Assembly (NCBI GenBank): GCA_033032175.1
Contig: CM065307.1
Coordinates: 3,224,001-3,288,000, forward strand
Direction of reading: 5' to 3'
Source: Saturnia japonica
Taxonomy: Eukaryota; Arthropoda; Insecta; Lepidoptera; Saturniidae
DNA length: 64,000 nucleotides
The position numbers and the translations under genes were made by a program. Position 1 is the first letter of the stretch. Every line of letters begins with the position of its first letter. The notes beneath the pieces are model-generated. The model saw only the letters and a list, made by a program, of their open reading frames with translations, made no database searches and was not told the origin of the DNA. Of this stretch, positions 34,745-46,165 are shown piece by piece.

Positions 34745-34955
34745 GAATGTATTTTTTTATAGATGTTCAGGCGTAATTTCTTTGTTTATGAACCTATTTA
34801 GATAATTCTTTTTTCTGTGGCAGAGGACACCTCAAGGGTGTTTCCATTTTAATTTCATTGGCATTGGACCTTAGACTTCGAAAGTACACTAGGGATCTTT
34901 TCAAAATAATTAAAGTTGCTTTTCTTTTTTGATAAAAATTGTCTTGTAAGAGATA
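34745..34955 (+). repeat. Interspersed repeat family D
   Basis: TTATAGATGTTCAGGCGTAA, TTTGTTTATGAACC and TTTCATTGGCATTGGACC match 20570. Confidence 0.6.
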
Positions 34956-35049
34956 TAATTTGAATTTTAACTTCTTACTTTTTAAATGATTATTATATAA
35001 ACTTTTAATTATATTATGAATTAAAAAAAATTAAAAATTAGATTTATAT

Positions 35050-35237
35050 ATCATCATCATCATCATCATTTCAGCCGCAGGACGTCCACTGCCGAACATA
35101 GGCCTCCCCCATAGATCTCCAGAGCGACCGATCTTGTGCGGCCTGCACCCAACGGCTCCCAGCGACCTTTATTATGTCGTCTTTCCATCTAGTGGGGGGC
35201 CGTCCTACGCTGCGGTTTCTGGTGCGTGGTCTCCAGA
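35050..35237 (-). pseudogene. RTE-type LINE, 3' end fragment
   Basis: On the minus strand it encodes a short piece of the endonuclease-reverse transcriptase C-terminus (VGRPPTRWKDDIIKVAGSRW, AAQDRSLW) and ends in a (TGA)n tail, visible as (ATC)n at 35051-35070. Severely 5' truncated, as usual for this clade. A longer copy is at 44475-44730. Confidence 0.8.
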
Positions 35238-35993
35238 TTTATGTATATACATATATATATATATTTAGACTTTTCATTACCTGTCTTCAATCCCGGGATT
35301 ACAAAAAAGGGCTGGGATCGAATCCCCTACTCAGAATACATATTATACTTAATTATGTTTGAAATATTGTTTTAATATTTATTACAAAGAGTAGTCGGGT
35401 CAGAAGAATGTCATTTTCGTTAAGAGAATATAAAAAATTAACACTTTGTTATTAAATCAAAATCGAGTATTTCATTTAGTAACTGATTTAAACTTTGTTA
35501 TTGTTAAAGGCTAATAGTAATTGTCAGCATTGGCTGTTTACTAATTGTTTTGCAAACATCAGCGACCTGCATAGTGTACCACATTATTATGTACCTATTA
35601 TTTTTGCTAGAACCCATATGTTACATTTTTTTACAATTAATATTAAAACGTACATTTGTAACAATGAAAACATCATAATGAAATGATTAAAAACAACTTA
35701 TTGACACTGGCAGATTAGTCACGGTACGGACTATGTCAAGCCGATTTTATATCTAAAGAAGATTATATAATATTATTATAGGTGATTCATTACGTAAGTA
35801 AAAATGACTCCGAACACTATTTGCCCAGTTAAACTTTTTTTTAATAAATCCGATCGAGTTTCTAGTCAGCTTTTCTCGATGACTCGGATGTTTTTCAAAC
35901 TGGTAGTAGATAGTGTTTTAATTTTCATCCTTTTTACGTTCTAAATTGAAAAAAGTAATTTTGATTTTGTACGGTTAAAAGAAATACAACATG
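35238..35993. other. Unassigned stretch
   Basis: (TA)n at about 35243-35266. No gene recognised. Confidence 0.4.
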
Positions 35994-36555
35994 ATTTCCA
36001 ACTATGATAATGAAATTCAGCATTTTCTTTTAAATTTAGACACAGGGTTTCCTAGCAACATTTATTTCTTACAACCTATATTATCAATTCACGTGATAAA
36101 ATGACATAATTTTTTCTTCTAAAAATTACTAATTTCGATTCCCGACTCGTGTTTAACTTAAAAAACCTATGAATGCAGTTTTTCTTATATTTAAAATTGA
36201 TGTTACATTAATATTATACCGTATTATTTATACAGGTGTAACATTTAAATAGTTTAGATATAGAGAAACAAGTTCTAAAGAAACATCACATCAATTTTAA
36301 AGATAAGAAAAACTGCATTCATAGTTTTTTTAACTTAAACACGAGTCGGGAATCGAAATTAGTCATTTTTAGAAGAAAAAATTATGTCATTTTATCACGA
36401 TAATTGATAGTGTAGGTTGTAAGCATAGAATTATGAACTCGACGTGTTAGAGTACTCACTTTATTACTCTATGGTTGTAAGAAATAAATGTTGCTAGGAA
36501 ACCCTGTGTATAAATTTAAAAGAAAATGCTGAATTTCATTATCATAGTTGGAAAT
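35994..36555. repeat. Foldback element with 210-bp inverted arms
   Basis: The left arm 35994-36203 and right arm 36288-36555 are near-perfect inverses (ATTTCCAACTATGATAATGA at the outer end, GATTCCCGACTCGTGTTTAA inside). The right arm is 58 bp longer only because of the 50-bp insert plus 8-bp duplication at 36424-36481. The loop is 84 bp. No ORF. Confidence 0.9.
36424..36473. mobile_element. 50-bp hAT-like micro-insertion with 8-bp duplication
   Basis: The insert starts CATAGAATTATGAACT and ends with the inverse of CATAGAGTAATAAAGT. It is flanked by GTTGTAAG at 36416-36423 and 36474-36481. The uninterrupted left arm of the foldback shows the empty site with a single GTTGTAAG-equivalent. Confidence 0.85.
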
Positions 36556-36627
36556 GTTCACAATAACAGCCATTTTCTTGAATACAATTAATCTAAATCA
36601 AAACAAAAATATATTTTATTCAATATA

Positions 36628-37030
36628 GGTCCCAAGAAGGCACTTATGAATATCAAAACACTACCGCCGGTTCGGAAAACATCCCAGTCATAGAGAAGAA
36701 CCGACAAGAAACTTTCTCTTTCTTTTCTTTCTTTTTATTATCTTTTTTTTAATTGCTTTTACAGTATTTAATTATATACAGTTATCATTTTCAGTAGATG
36801 TACAGTACAGAGAGGAAATCACATCCAGACATCACCATTACTCATGTAATCAGCCACCCTATATTACCCCTTCGACCATAAAACCTGCTTAACATGATTC
36901 TTGAACTCAATATCCGGCAAATCGGTAATGTGCTTAGGAAGTTTATTATAGAACCTAACACAATTACCTAAAAACTTTTATTTGCTTTACTAAGTCTAAA
37001 AGACGAATTACTATTTTATATTTATTTATA
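36628..37030 (-). pseudogene. 3' fragment of a jockey/CR1-like LINE
   Basis: The reverse strand encodes NCVRFYNKLPKHITDLPDIE then FKNHVKQVLWSKG and DYMSNGDVW, matching the C-terminal piece at 5690-6076. Disrupted and 5' truncated; includes a T-rich low-complexity run near 36720. Confidence 0.65.
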
Positions 37031-37369
37031 ACTCAATAGTAATCAACTCATTTAGATAACGAACTTTTAATTGCATTTTGTATCTTCAAGAGGTGAATTT
37101 GCTTTAAACTAATCTCTATGGTTGTTATTACATATATAATAAACCACAAGATATAATCAGGTTTGATTAAATCTGGCGAACTCGTTGATACCAATCCATT
37201 TTTGTTGGAAGTTATTATTTAAGAAGTTGAGTTGTGATTCGACTATTGCAGTTAAGGAGACTTCAAGTTCCATTTCATATATTTGCTGGATTGAACTTCT
37301 GCATTAGTCTTCCGCAGGTTTCGTTCTCTAAAACTTATGGTGGACTTTAGAATAACCTGTAGCTGTAAA
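37031..37369. other. Unassigned stretch
   Basis: Possibly a further eroded part of the adjoining LINE. No clear motif. Confidence 0.35.
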
Positions 37370-38130
37370 CTGAAACACGGCGGTGAGCACCTCCGCCTCT
37401 AGCTCCCGCGGCGGGGAGTCAGCGAGAACACAGGCCACCCATGCGGACACCTGTCGGTATCCAAGTTGCAAGCAACACGCGTTTGTTGTGGGCGTTAAGT
37501 GCATTCACCCAGATCGGTGTCCTGTAGACGGCCATGCTTCGCACGACTCCCGCATAAAGTCGGTGACAGCTCACACCCGGTCCTCTCAAATTCAGGGGAA
37601 ACCGATCGAGAGTCTCCGCCTCTCTCACTACCCGCGGTTCAAGTCCCTTGACCCAGACCCGGTCCCTGAACCCATCAATGATAATGTTGGCCCAGGGGGA
37701 GTCCGCTCCTAGATCCATGGAATAACAAGGACTGAGTTTTCTCAACCGCCACCCTGAGGCCCAATAACTCTATGTGTCTGCCCACGAGGGTTGTACACGA
37801 GGTAGCACAGTGTACGCATCCTCGAAGTGAACGCTACGTCGAGCACCCAGTCATATCCCATTTTCCACAGGAGCGGCCCCCCACCAACCACTGTGGAAAA
37901 CTACACCCAATGTGGCGCCGAACTATCACCCCTTGGATGTCCGCAAAGACGACCTCTCTACCTTCGATGTAGTCCTCCAACAGCCATACGGCAGAATGTT
38001 TACGGCGTTGGCGATATCTATCACTATCTATCTATCTACCATCAACCTAACTTCTCCACCAGTCACCTCTGCAGACTACACCTTCAGGGTGGTGGAATGC
38101 CCCCTCCGGAAGCCGAACTGCCCGCGGACA
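37370..38130 (-). pseudogene. R1-clade LINE reverse transcriptase fragment
   Basis: Minus strand, in order: QFGFRRGHST (RT fingers), DIANAVNILPYGC (palm, matching the usual DIANAFN catalytic region), fragments around PVENGI, then WRLRKLSP, NIIIDGFRDRVWVKG and LNLRGPGVSCHRLYAGVVRS followed by APIW-like YRTPIWVNALN. This order is that of R1-type elements, which often target rDNA or repeats. The YADD box and several blocks are missing through deletions, and stops are frequent. GC content is clearly higher than the surroundings. Dead, insertion probably old. Confidence 0.75.
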
Positions 38131-38616
38131 ATTCTAGTACCTCACCTAATATTAATACTTATTACATACCATTTCAGTTAAATTAAACGAATTATAGTAA
38201 AATGCATTAATGATCAAGTTAAAGTTTCTAATACGCGCTCTGGTACGTAGGTACTCGTATCAGCACATTAACTTCTTGAATAAACAAACATAAATGGTCC
38301 AATGATAAGTAGTAAAGATATGAAACATGCAATAAAAATGTTTATGAATAGTTTATAAATGCATTATTTATTTAAAACACACAAACAATATGAAATAAAA
38401 CCCGGCGACGTTCCAAAAGTTGCGTTAATAACGTAGGTACCTACCTAAAATATTTTCTTTCATTTTCTATCTATATTAATCTGTACACTGTAGTCATGTC
38501 TGTACAATATGTATAAAAACCCCGTCAAATCCGAAAAGGGTAAATAGGTACCCCAGTGTAATTACCAAAAAAAATCGAAATTTTTAAAACGTGACAACAT
38601 CGTCGTTTCGCCAGGT
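38131..38616. other. Unassigned stretch
   Basis: AT-rich, nothing recognised. Confidence 0.4.
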
Positions 38617-38672
38617 CCGGCGCGGCGCGGCGTTTGATCGTAATATGGCTATGGCAGTACCCTGCGCCGCGC
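38617..38672. repeat. GC-rich hairpin
   Basis: CCGGCGCGGCGCGGCG pairs with CGCCGCGCCGCC across a loop of about 30 nt. Similar GCGCCGCGCCGCGCC occurs at about 54170. May be MITE arms. Confidence 0.5.
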
Positions 38673-38699
38673 CGCCTATATTGCCATGTAAGTTTCCAT

Positions 38700-39020
38700 A
38701 ATTAGCAAATTTTTTTACATTTTATTAGGGGTAATTTTTTTTAAACAGCTTGACCAATTCTCGTGAAATTTTGTACACGGGAAGCTTATGTCATTAGTCA
38801 ATGGATAGGCTATAAACATTTTTAATAATACTTTTAGAAATTGTAAAAAAACCTTCTTTCTGAACCGGTTCTGATCTAATTTTGTAGACGGGAAGCATAC
38901 GTCATTCAATAATTGATACCATATAAGAATCAACAACTGTACATTTAGACTGTTATCGAATCCGACTGTTAGTTCCAGAGATTAGCGTGTTTAAACAAAC
39001 AAACAAATAAACTCTCGTAC
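38700..39020 (-). mobile_element. Helitron-like fragment (5' region)
   Basis: Contains TGTAGACGGGAAGC and GTACACGGGAAGC sub-repeats. At the right it has AGAGATTAGCGTGTTTAAAC followed by AAACAAACAAATAAACTCTC, resembling the 5' end of family B on the minus strand. Confidence 0.4.
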
Positions 39021-39164
39021 TTTATTTTTTCTATAAGACAAATCTGCGGACTCTGTGTCCACACCTTTTTATAAGTGGGTGCTTTTATAATATTTAACAT
39101 TAAAAATTGCCATGATAAATAGATGCACTTGCAAATGCAGCTATGTACTATAACTAAACATAAA

Positions 39165-39345
39165 CATGAACATATCATCCGGACTGTATTCCCCGAAGGG
39201 TTAGGCAGAGGTGTATTAATGTACACCCACAGTTCGCCGTAAATGTTTTTAGGTCCCATGTAATAGGGAGCGAGCCTATTTCCATTAATCGGGCACAAAA
39301 CCAAACTTCGAGTTACTACTGAGAATTTCATAGAAAAACCCAATA
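39165..39345 (-). mobile_element. tRNA-derived SINE, family S1, head missing
   Basis: GGTTAGGCAGAGGTGTATTA, CCACAGTTCGCCG, ATTAATCGGGCAC and AGAATTTCATAGAAAAACCC match the S1 body in reverse. The tRNA head is replaced by (TA)n. Confidence 0.75.
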
Positions 39346-39667
39346 TATATATTATAAAGTATATACAAATTAACTACAGACCGACAGATATGTATAATAA
39401 TTGTGTTTATCGTAGGTCTTTAAAGAAGTCGATTTAAAAAAAACTATATGATAATGCTTTAATATTCAGAAGTGAATTAAATATGTACTATGAACATACT
39501 ACAATAATAGTATAAAATATTCACAATATTTTTTCATTGCTTAAGTTTAAATGTGAAATATACTGTAAATAAACATTTCATATAACTGGATCTAAGTAGA
39601 AAAAAAAACTTTGATAAACAAGTTTAGAACTAGGTACCTATGTTAAAATACTTAAATTATATGAAAA
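39346..39667. other. Unassigned stretch
   Basis: Nothing recognised. Confidence 0.4.
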
Positions 39668-39860
39668 TACAAAGATAACAAAAAAGAAAACCAAGTTCAA
39701 TGATCATCAGGAGTTCCCTGGTGTATCTTCGAAGTCGAGGATCCAATGCCAACGAAATTAATGGGACCACCATTGAGGTAAGTATCCCCATTCCAAAAAA
39801 GAGAATTGTCTTAATAGGTTCATAAACAAAGAATTTAATGAATATCCATAAAATGACACA
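39668..39860 (-). repeat. Interspersed repeat family D
   Basis: CCAATGCCAACGAAATTAAT and GTTCATAAACAAAGAATTT in reverse orientation. Confidence 0.6.
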
Positions 39861-40790
39861 GACAAATATAAAACCACCTGCTTTTTTTTAAGTCCCTTAA
39901 AATACCTAGGTAGAAAGCGAATTTATTTAATTCCTCATGTAGTGTGTAAATTACGTAAGAGTATCCATTTTTATCAAAACAATGGTTGTATTTTTAAATT
40001 CAATGTTCACGTGATGTAAAAAATCATAAATATAAAAACCAGGCAAACATTTCATATCTTTTTTTCAAATTAGACTGGAAGTCATATTAAAAAAATTACG
40101 AGTAATAGTTTTGTTCGATATTTGATTATCAGACAAAATTATACCGAAATGGGGAGAAAACATCAACCAAAACATGGGGCGACTTACCATTTCAAAACAA
40201 TCTTTTGTTTAATAATATAAAACACTTATTATTTCAAAGTCAATGTTATAAATTAACACTAGGATTAAAAGTTCAACATGCACTTATCATATTTGTGAGA
40301 AAAGAAAACATTTACAATTCAAAATTCGAACGATCGTGTTCGAAATGTAAAATTTCAATTATGGTAATTGACGCGACCACTCTTCACCGTTACGTGTGTG
40401 TAATGCTCCGCTAGGAGTAATAGTGTTCTGTGGTGTAATGTGCCGGCGCCCGGCAATGGCAATATGAAACCGTGTTGGGGTAAAATTTACGAATACGCAT
40501 GAATACTACAGTATTTAGTATATTCAAAGAAATTTATGCTTTCTGGTTTATGTTATAAAGTCCAAATTGCAAGGTAGAATTCAAAGAAGTACAGCTTTTT
40601 TTATAAACAAACAGAAGAAAGTTCGGAATCGGACAGCGCAGTGCGGCAATGTTGCCGGATATTGACGAATACGGTTCGGATGTCTTGTCCTATGAATTGT
40701 TATGGATATTGTAAATTTATTCCGATACGTGTTCAAATCCAGCTAATACGAAATAAATAAATATTTGATAATGAAAGCTCTTTTAATTAA
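39861..40790. other. Unassigned stretch
   Basis: No exon supported. A GC-rich patch GTGCCGGCGCCCGGCAATGG lies at 40440. Confidence 0.4.
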
Positions 40791-41416
40791 CTAGCTGACC
40801 CGCGTAACTTGGTCTGCGTCACATAAGAGAGAGAGTGAGAGAGGAGGTTAGAGACAGTGGGTCTTATGTACCTTTAATACAATTCTAAAGGAGCTGAAAC
40901 TTCCTTTGTTTTATCTAGGAACCATTTGTGCAATATTCGCCCTCCCCTCCCCACATGACACATTATTCTGCATAATAAAAATGCGCTTGCGGTACTTGAT
41001 CATTATTTAGCTGCTGAGTTATTTTAAAACTGTGATATCTCCTGAGATATACATTGAAATCAAATGATGTAAAGTGTAATTTTATTCAAATTGAAATGCT
41101 TGTGATGAATAACATATTAATTTCGATAAAGATTTATACCATGTTTATAAAAACACCTTCGCAAATAATGCATTATTTTAGAACTAATTTGATTACCATA
41201 AAAACATTAAACTTTCGAAAGGAATAAATGTTCTCCGTTTTTGCAACATTTTTCATTGATGCTCCGCTCCTATTGGTGGTAGCGTGATGTTATAGCCTTT
41301 CTAGATAAATGGGCTGTCCAATACTAAAATAATTTTTCCATTCCAACAAGTACTTCCTGAGATTAGCTCGTTCAACCAAATAAACAAACTCTTCAGCTTT
41401 ATAATATATATTAGTA
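40791..41416 (-). mobile_element. Non-autonomous Helitron, family B
   Basis: The plus strand begins A|CTAGCTGACCCGCGTAAC (3' terminus on minus) and ends TTTATAATATATATTAGTA (5' end on minus). About 626 bp, no ORF; matches 53163-53804 over its length. It directly abuts the next Helitron at 41417. Confidence 0.75.
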
Positions 41417-41750
41417 CTAGCTGTGTCCGTGGCTTCGTTCACGTGGCCTACACAATGCCCGCGCGAATCTCGCTCCCCCGCTTCCGGCTATTGAAGACAA
41501 AAATGCTTATTGTGGGTGTTCCTTAAAAGATAGATATATACTCTCCCGGACTTTTTTGTACGTATTTTTAATACCTATAATCATGTATTATATTAATTTG
41601 CTATATCTCTTATGGTTTATACAGCATAAGCTATTTAAGCACCCCAATTGATTCACCATGATCAGTTTTTTTTAATTGTGCGGTACCCCAATTCTTTTTC
41701 TAAAATTAAAGTAGCCTAAGTTACTCCCTATAAATTCAGTGAAAGTCAAA
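41417..41750 (-). mobile_element. Non-autonomous Helitron family A, truncated
   Basis: CTAGCTGTGTCCGTGGCTTC with the family A body to AGTAGCCTAAGTTACTCCC. It stops abruptly where the mariner remnant begins. Confidence 0.7.
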
Positions 41751-41751
41751 A

Positions 41752-42583
41752 TCTTTACGTGTTATGATTTATGATTATAAACGAGGGTTACCCTTCAAGG
41801 AATCTCACGAAAATTTACAAGCTGCATTTGGGGAATCTGCTCCTGCGTTAGCAACCGTTACCTATTGGTTTCATGAATGTAAACGTTTCCACCATCCTAC
41901 ATGAACACCTTAAAGTTAGGAAGCTTGCTTCGCGATGGATACTTCATTCTCTTACCGAAAAGCAAAAATCCCGTCGTGTTGATTGGTGTAAATTTATGCT
42001 AGATAAGTTTGAAGGGGGAACTTCCCATAACGTATCCTACATCCTTACAACTGGCAAAACTTGGATCTACAACAATCCACGCAATAGGTGTTTGAAGAAG
42101 ACGAGATACCCACAAAAGTTGTTCGCGGTCGGAGCGTTTACAAAAAAATGATTGCGGTTTTTTTCGACGCAGTTGACCAGTAGTAGATATTCCGCTAGAA
42201 AATCATAGAACAGTTACTAATGAATGGTATTGCGAAGTTTGTCTGCCTCAAGCTTACGGAGAGTTAAACAGCGAGTGACCAAGGAGTGGTATCCGTGGCA
42301 TTCTTTTTCACAAGGGATTATTTGAATAGTAGGGGGGGTACAAATGTTACCGCTTCCTCCGTACAGACCAGATTTATCTCCATGCGATGATTTTTTATTT
42401 TCCTCGGTAAAAAAATGCTTCGTGTGCGTAAATTTAAGACTGCAGAAGAGGCCGTCGAAGAATTTGGGGGTTATTTTTGAACCACCCGCAACATACATTT
42501 TTTTAAATGTTTCGAAAGCTGGATCACCCGAATGCATAACTGCATTGAGGTCGGAGGGGAATATTTCGAAACGCTATAAATAA
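41752..42583 (+). pseudogene. Decayed second mariner-like transposase
   Basis: Frames change repeatedly. N-terminal DYKRGLPFKES, AAFGESAPALATVTYWF resembles the mariner helix-turn-helix part; a middle segment has TGKTWIYNNPRNRC. Near the end PPYRPDLSPCDDFLF matches the third catalytic aspartate region (PYSPDLSPCDFFLFP in active relatives). A downstream frame includes KNLGVIFEPPATYIF. Many stops and shifts; distinct from the copy at 13435. No TIRs resolved. Confidence 0.75.
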
Positions 42584-42680
42584 ACTTTATTCATATTGTG
42601 ACTATTTTTCCTTTCACTAACAATTTTTATATGTATGTTTGTTTGTGAATGTTTATTAAGATATTGTATTTATTCGTGGG

Positions 42681-43440
42681 GTGCTGCGTCTAGACGTCAC
42701 TAGGTCACTACTTACCTCACTACCTAGGTCACTGCTTCTTATTGTTGAACGTGCACGAAGGGCCTTTCTTAAAGTTCTACTGCGACTACCCTATACACAC
42801 CCTACAACACTATTGTACCAGCAGGCTACAGTATTGTCCGTTCGAAAGTTATTTATCTACCAATGTATTAGACGCTACCACCAAAATATGAGTTCCACTT
42901 TAACGGGGACAACCCGTAAAAAAAGACTCGATCGCTTTCCTGTCCCACAGATTAAAACTACACTGGCTCGTATGACATATCGATATCAAGGCCCATATCT
43001 ATATAATTCCCTCAACTACCATAATAAGTTTAAGAATCTTAATAATCATCGACTAAGAAATACATTAAAGGAAATTCTTTATAAATATGATTATTATGGT
43101 ATAGAAAATCTATTACAAGGAGTAAAGTAGTAAATATACCATTACGCAAAGATTAGTGAGGATTTCTCATGTCAAACAACATACAACAACAACAACAATT
43201 TACTTGTAAGCAAATTTATTACACACGTACACTCACGCACACACACACACACACATTTATCTGTAGTTTGTCTCATTTGTTATTTTATTTTGTTCTTTTA
43301 ATTCGTAGTTTGAGAGTAAGAAATCATATAATTGTTGTATATTGGGGAAGTCACTGTTACCTGAGACTCAGGTTATACCTAGTTCAGGTGACAGGGTTCA
43401 GCCATACTTGATGTATAACGTTTAAAATAAATGATTATGA
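42681..43440 (+). pseudogene. 3' fragment of a jockey/CR1-like LINE
   Basis: Open frame to 43130 encodes LIVERARRAFLKVLLRLPYT, PTTLLYQQATVLSVRKLFIY and TYRYQGPYLYNSLNY, the post-palm C-terminal region of non-LTR reverse transcriptases. 5' truncated. The 3' UTR continues with (CAA)n, a CA microsatellite (about 43228-43256) and ends near AATGATTATGATTATG at about 43440. This 149-residue frame is the longest open piece of this class in the window. Confidence 0.7.
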
Positions 43441-43504
43441 TTATGTATATCCAGGCCAATTCCAACGACGACCATAGACTTGAAAAATCCAATATCTATT
43501 GTAT

Positions 43505-43840
43505 ACCTATAAGTGAAGCAAAAGCTTTCAGTACCATTATAAGCGTATTGCGTGCACGGAAGACTGAAATTTGACAGGGTTAAAGTTTATATGGAGAAAG
43601 AGCGCAGAAAGCTAAAATTTACCTATAATAACTGTTACTAATATATTAAATTAAATAAACAAATACTGCAAATCCTAACCTGACCAGTACCATTGAACTT
43701 AGACCCCCCAGAATATTGACATTGTCACTCAACGAAAAGTGACAGCAAGTGATGTAGATAATACTCATTGTTTATGAATACTGTATGAGTCTATGATCAA
43801 AAAGTCGTTGATCGAATTTCGACTTTAGATCGATCGCTAG
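43505..43840 (+). mobile_element. Non-autonomous Helitron, family C
   Basis: It reads toward CGATCGCTAG|T at 43831-43841. Hairpin-forming ATCGAATTTCGACTTTAGAT lies just before, and AAGTGAAGCAAAAGCTTTC is near the 5' end. It sits between two direct repeats of AGGCCAATTC(C/T)AACGACG (43453 and 43857). Confidence 0.7.
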
Positions 43841-43899
43841 TATGTAAAGCTAGGCCAATTCTAACGACGACCATAAACTTGAAAATCCAATATACATAT

Positions 43900-44474
43900 G
43901 TGTGTGTTCGTCTCGTTTTGCTCTCTGTCGGGTCGGACACTTTTTTTCAGTTTAGCTCCCATACCGTGGAAAGGAATTTCGTTCCAAAAAAAAATAAATA
44001 AAGGAAAAACATCGCATAAAGTCTAATAAAGTTAATCTTCACTACAGCTGTATAAAAATTAAAATACACTATCTTTGTTGTAGATAACGTGAATTTTGTC
44101 TTACGTAATCTAGGTACAATTAACGTTAAATTATGTACATAAGGAAATTTTCATACAATTGTACACAACAATTCTACACAATCATTGATATAAAAACCCA
44201 AGATACACAATTCCTTACATATCAACAAATAAAAAGTATGTAGTATAAAAAACTAAAAATTACGTTATGGTCACGCACTAAAAATTATAAAATATCTCTT
44301 GGCTCTAAGACCAGACCCTCGTTACCAAGTCTATTGAACTCATCAAAACAAATCATATGAGTCTAAACTTGAGGGGTTCGCTAGTAGCCACTGAAGAGTT
44401 CCACTATTCATCTCCTGGATTCGTCATCAGATTAGCTCCAAGATACCAAATTATAGTTTTATCATCCGAATATA
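43900..44474. other. Unassigned stretch
   Basis: No gene or repeat recognised. Confidence 0.4.
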
Positions 44475-44730
44475 TCACCATCATCATCATCATCATTTCA
44501 GCCGCAGGACGTCCACTGCTGAACATAGGCCTCCCCCATAGATCTCCAGAGCGACCGATCTTGTGCGGCCTGCACCCAACGGCTCCCAGCGACCTTTATT
44601 ATGTCGTCTTTCCATCTAGTGGGGGGCCGTCCTACGCTGCGCTTTCCGGTGCGTGGTCTCCACTCGAGAACCTTTCTGCCCCAACGGCCGACAATTCTCC
44701 GAACTATGTGCCCCGCCCACTGCCACATAT
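44475..44730 (-). pseudogene. RTE-type LINE, 3' end fragment
   Basis: The minus-strand frame 44728-44498 encodes WQWAGHIVRRIVGRWGRKVL, WRPRTGKRSVGRPPTRWKDD and AAQDRSLWRSMGEAYVQQW, the C-terminus of RTE endonuclease-reverse transcriptase. It is followed by a (TGA)n tail (ATC repeats at 44479-44496). 5' truncated, frame intact, so younger than the 35050 copy. Confidence 0.85.
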
Positions 44731-44734
44731 ATAC

Positions 44735-45210
44735 TCTATACTAATATAATAAAAGTGAAGTTTGTTTGTTTGGTTGAATGTGCTATTCTCAGGACCTACC
44801 AAAACTATTTTTGTGTTAGATAGCCCATTTATCGAGGAAGGAAATGCCTCGTTAGCCTAGTGGTCGTAAGCGCGAATCCTAGGTCGACCAAAGTGTTGTA
44901 GGGCTTTTCCTATGAAATTCTCAGTAGCTGCTCGGAGTTTGGTTTCATGCCCGATTAATGGCAATAGACTCGCCCCCTATTACATGGGGCCTAAACATAC
45001 TCGGCGAACTGTGAGTGTACATAAGTACACCTCTGCCTAACCCTTCGGGAAATACAGGCGTCATGGTATGTTATGCTATAGGCTATAATATAACATCATG
45101 CTAGGACCAATAGGAACGGAGTATCAAGGAAAAATGTTGCGAAAATGGGGAAAATTTATTCCTTTTGAGAGCTTCCACTGCCTGCACTTCGTAAATGATT
45201 AAGGTTACGC
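44735..45210 (+). mobile_element. Helitron family B, 5' part, interrupted by a SINE
   Basis: TCTATACTAATATAATAAAA at the 5' end, GAAGTTTGTTTGTTTGG, then GATAGCCCATTTATCGAGG. It resumes after the SINE with CTATAATATAAC, CCAATAGGAACGGAG and AAAATTTATTCC, all family B in the plus orientation. The 3' end is lost. Confidence 0.65.
44844..45076 (+). mobile_element. tRNA-derived SINE, family S1
   Basis: Head CTCGTTAGCCTAGTGGTCGT with worn B box AATCCTAGGTCGACC. Body CTCGGAGTTTGGTTTCATGC, ATGGCAATAGACTCG, CTCGGCGAACTGTGAGTG and tail GGTATGTTATG. Confidence 0.8.
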
Positions 45211-45479
45211 AACAACCATGTATGGGCGGTATTGTTTCTCTTAAAAAGTTCTAAAAAAAAAAAAAGCTGCGGAAACAAGAATTCGCCGTCGAGCGCAATG
45301 CGTGTACTGTTTTAGTCCCATTTTAATTTAAAGTTTAAACAAGATAAAACAATTATGTATGTTTATACAATATTGAGTTATCTCCAGACGTATAATGGAC
45401 TGTTTAAATATTTAGATTAGTACCATTCAAAGTGTCTCATATCATCAAAAATAATGCTATGTAATATTCATCATCATCA

Positions 45480-45825
45480 TTATATTATTACGTGTGAACA
45501 AAACTTCGGACTCATTTTTAAGTGAATTGCGTGCACGGAAGTCTGTGGGATTTGGCATTGTTAAAGTTTATATGGGGAGAAGGAGTGCAAAAAACTTAAA
45601 TTTATCTATAATATCTGTTACTAATATATTCAATTAAATAAATCAATACTGAGAATCCTAACGCGACAAGTGCCATTGAACTTAGACCCCCCAAAATATT
45701 GACATTGTCACTCAACGAAAAGTGACAGCAAGTGATGCAGTTTCTAATACTCATTGTTTAGGTTTGTGAATACTGCAAATGTCAAACAGCAAATATTCTA
45801 TGATCAAAAGGTCGCTGGTCGAATT
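45480..45825 (+). mobile_element. Non-autonomous Helitron, family C, 3' end lost
   Basis: Same body as 43505 (CGTGCACGGAAG, GACCCCCCAAAATATTGACA, CTCATTGTTTAGG). It ends at GGTCGCTGGTCGAATT without the CTAG. Confidence 0.65.
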
Positions 45826-45868
45826 GTATACATACGTAACTACAGAATTTTAATTAGACTTCTTAGCG

Positions 45869-46165
45869 ATGGCAGTATATTCCTCGCGACATAACGTTAG
45901 TGAAGACGGTCAAGAATGTCGAACGTGTCGTCGAACGACAATATTGTTTGTCAACAACACACCAGATGTTGTTGACGATATGGTTATCTACTTCACAGGT
46001 TTATTGAAACAATTGTTCACGCGTCACCCTCACTCGTGTTGTTTGACTTTCGACACGACGCATCACTTCAGCGCTACCGTATTCCAGTATATTGTACAAA
46101 TCTATTCCCACGGCCGTCTTTACCTGGGGATGCAAGCCGTGTATGGGGCACTAGCCCCTGACTAA
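45869..46165 (+). other. 98-residue open frame, function unknown
   Basis: The frame is open on both strands and includes GQECRTCRRTTILF and CCLTFDTTHH, with no family that I recognise. The reverse strand holds CAATAAACC and GGGCTAGTGCCCC, so the segment may instead be part of a transposon untranslated region. Not called a gene. Confidence 0.2.

Noticed and set aside
37383..37712. Plus-strand 109-residue frame
   Set aside because: Antisense of the R1-clade reverse transcriptase fragment, which carries the recognisable motifs.
43169..43411. 80-residue frame across the CA microsatellite
   Set aside because: Low-complexity translation (QQQQQ, THTHTHT) in a LINE 3' UTR.
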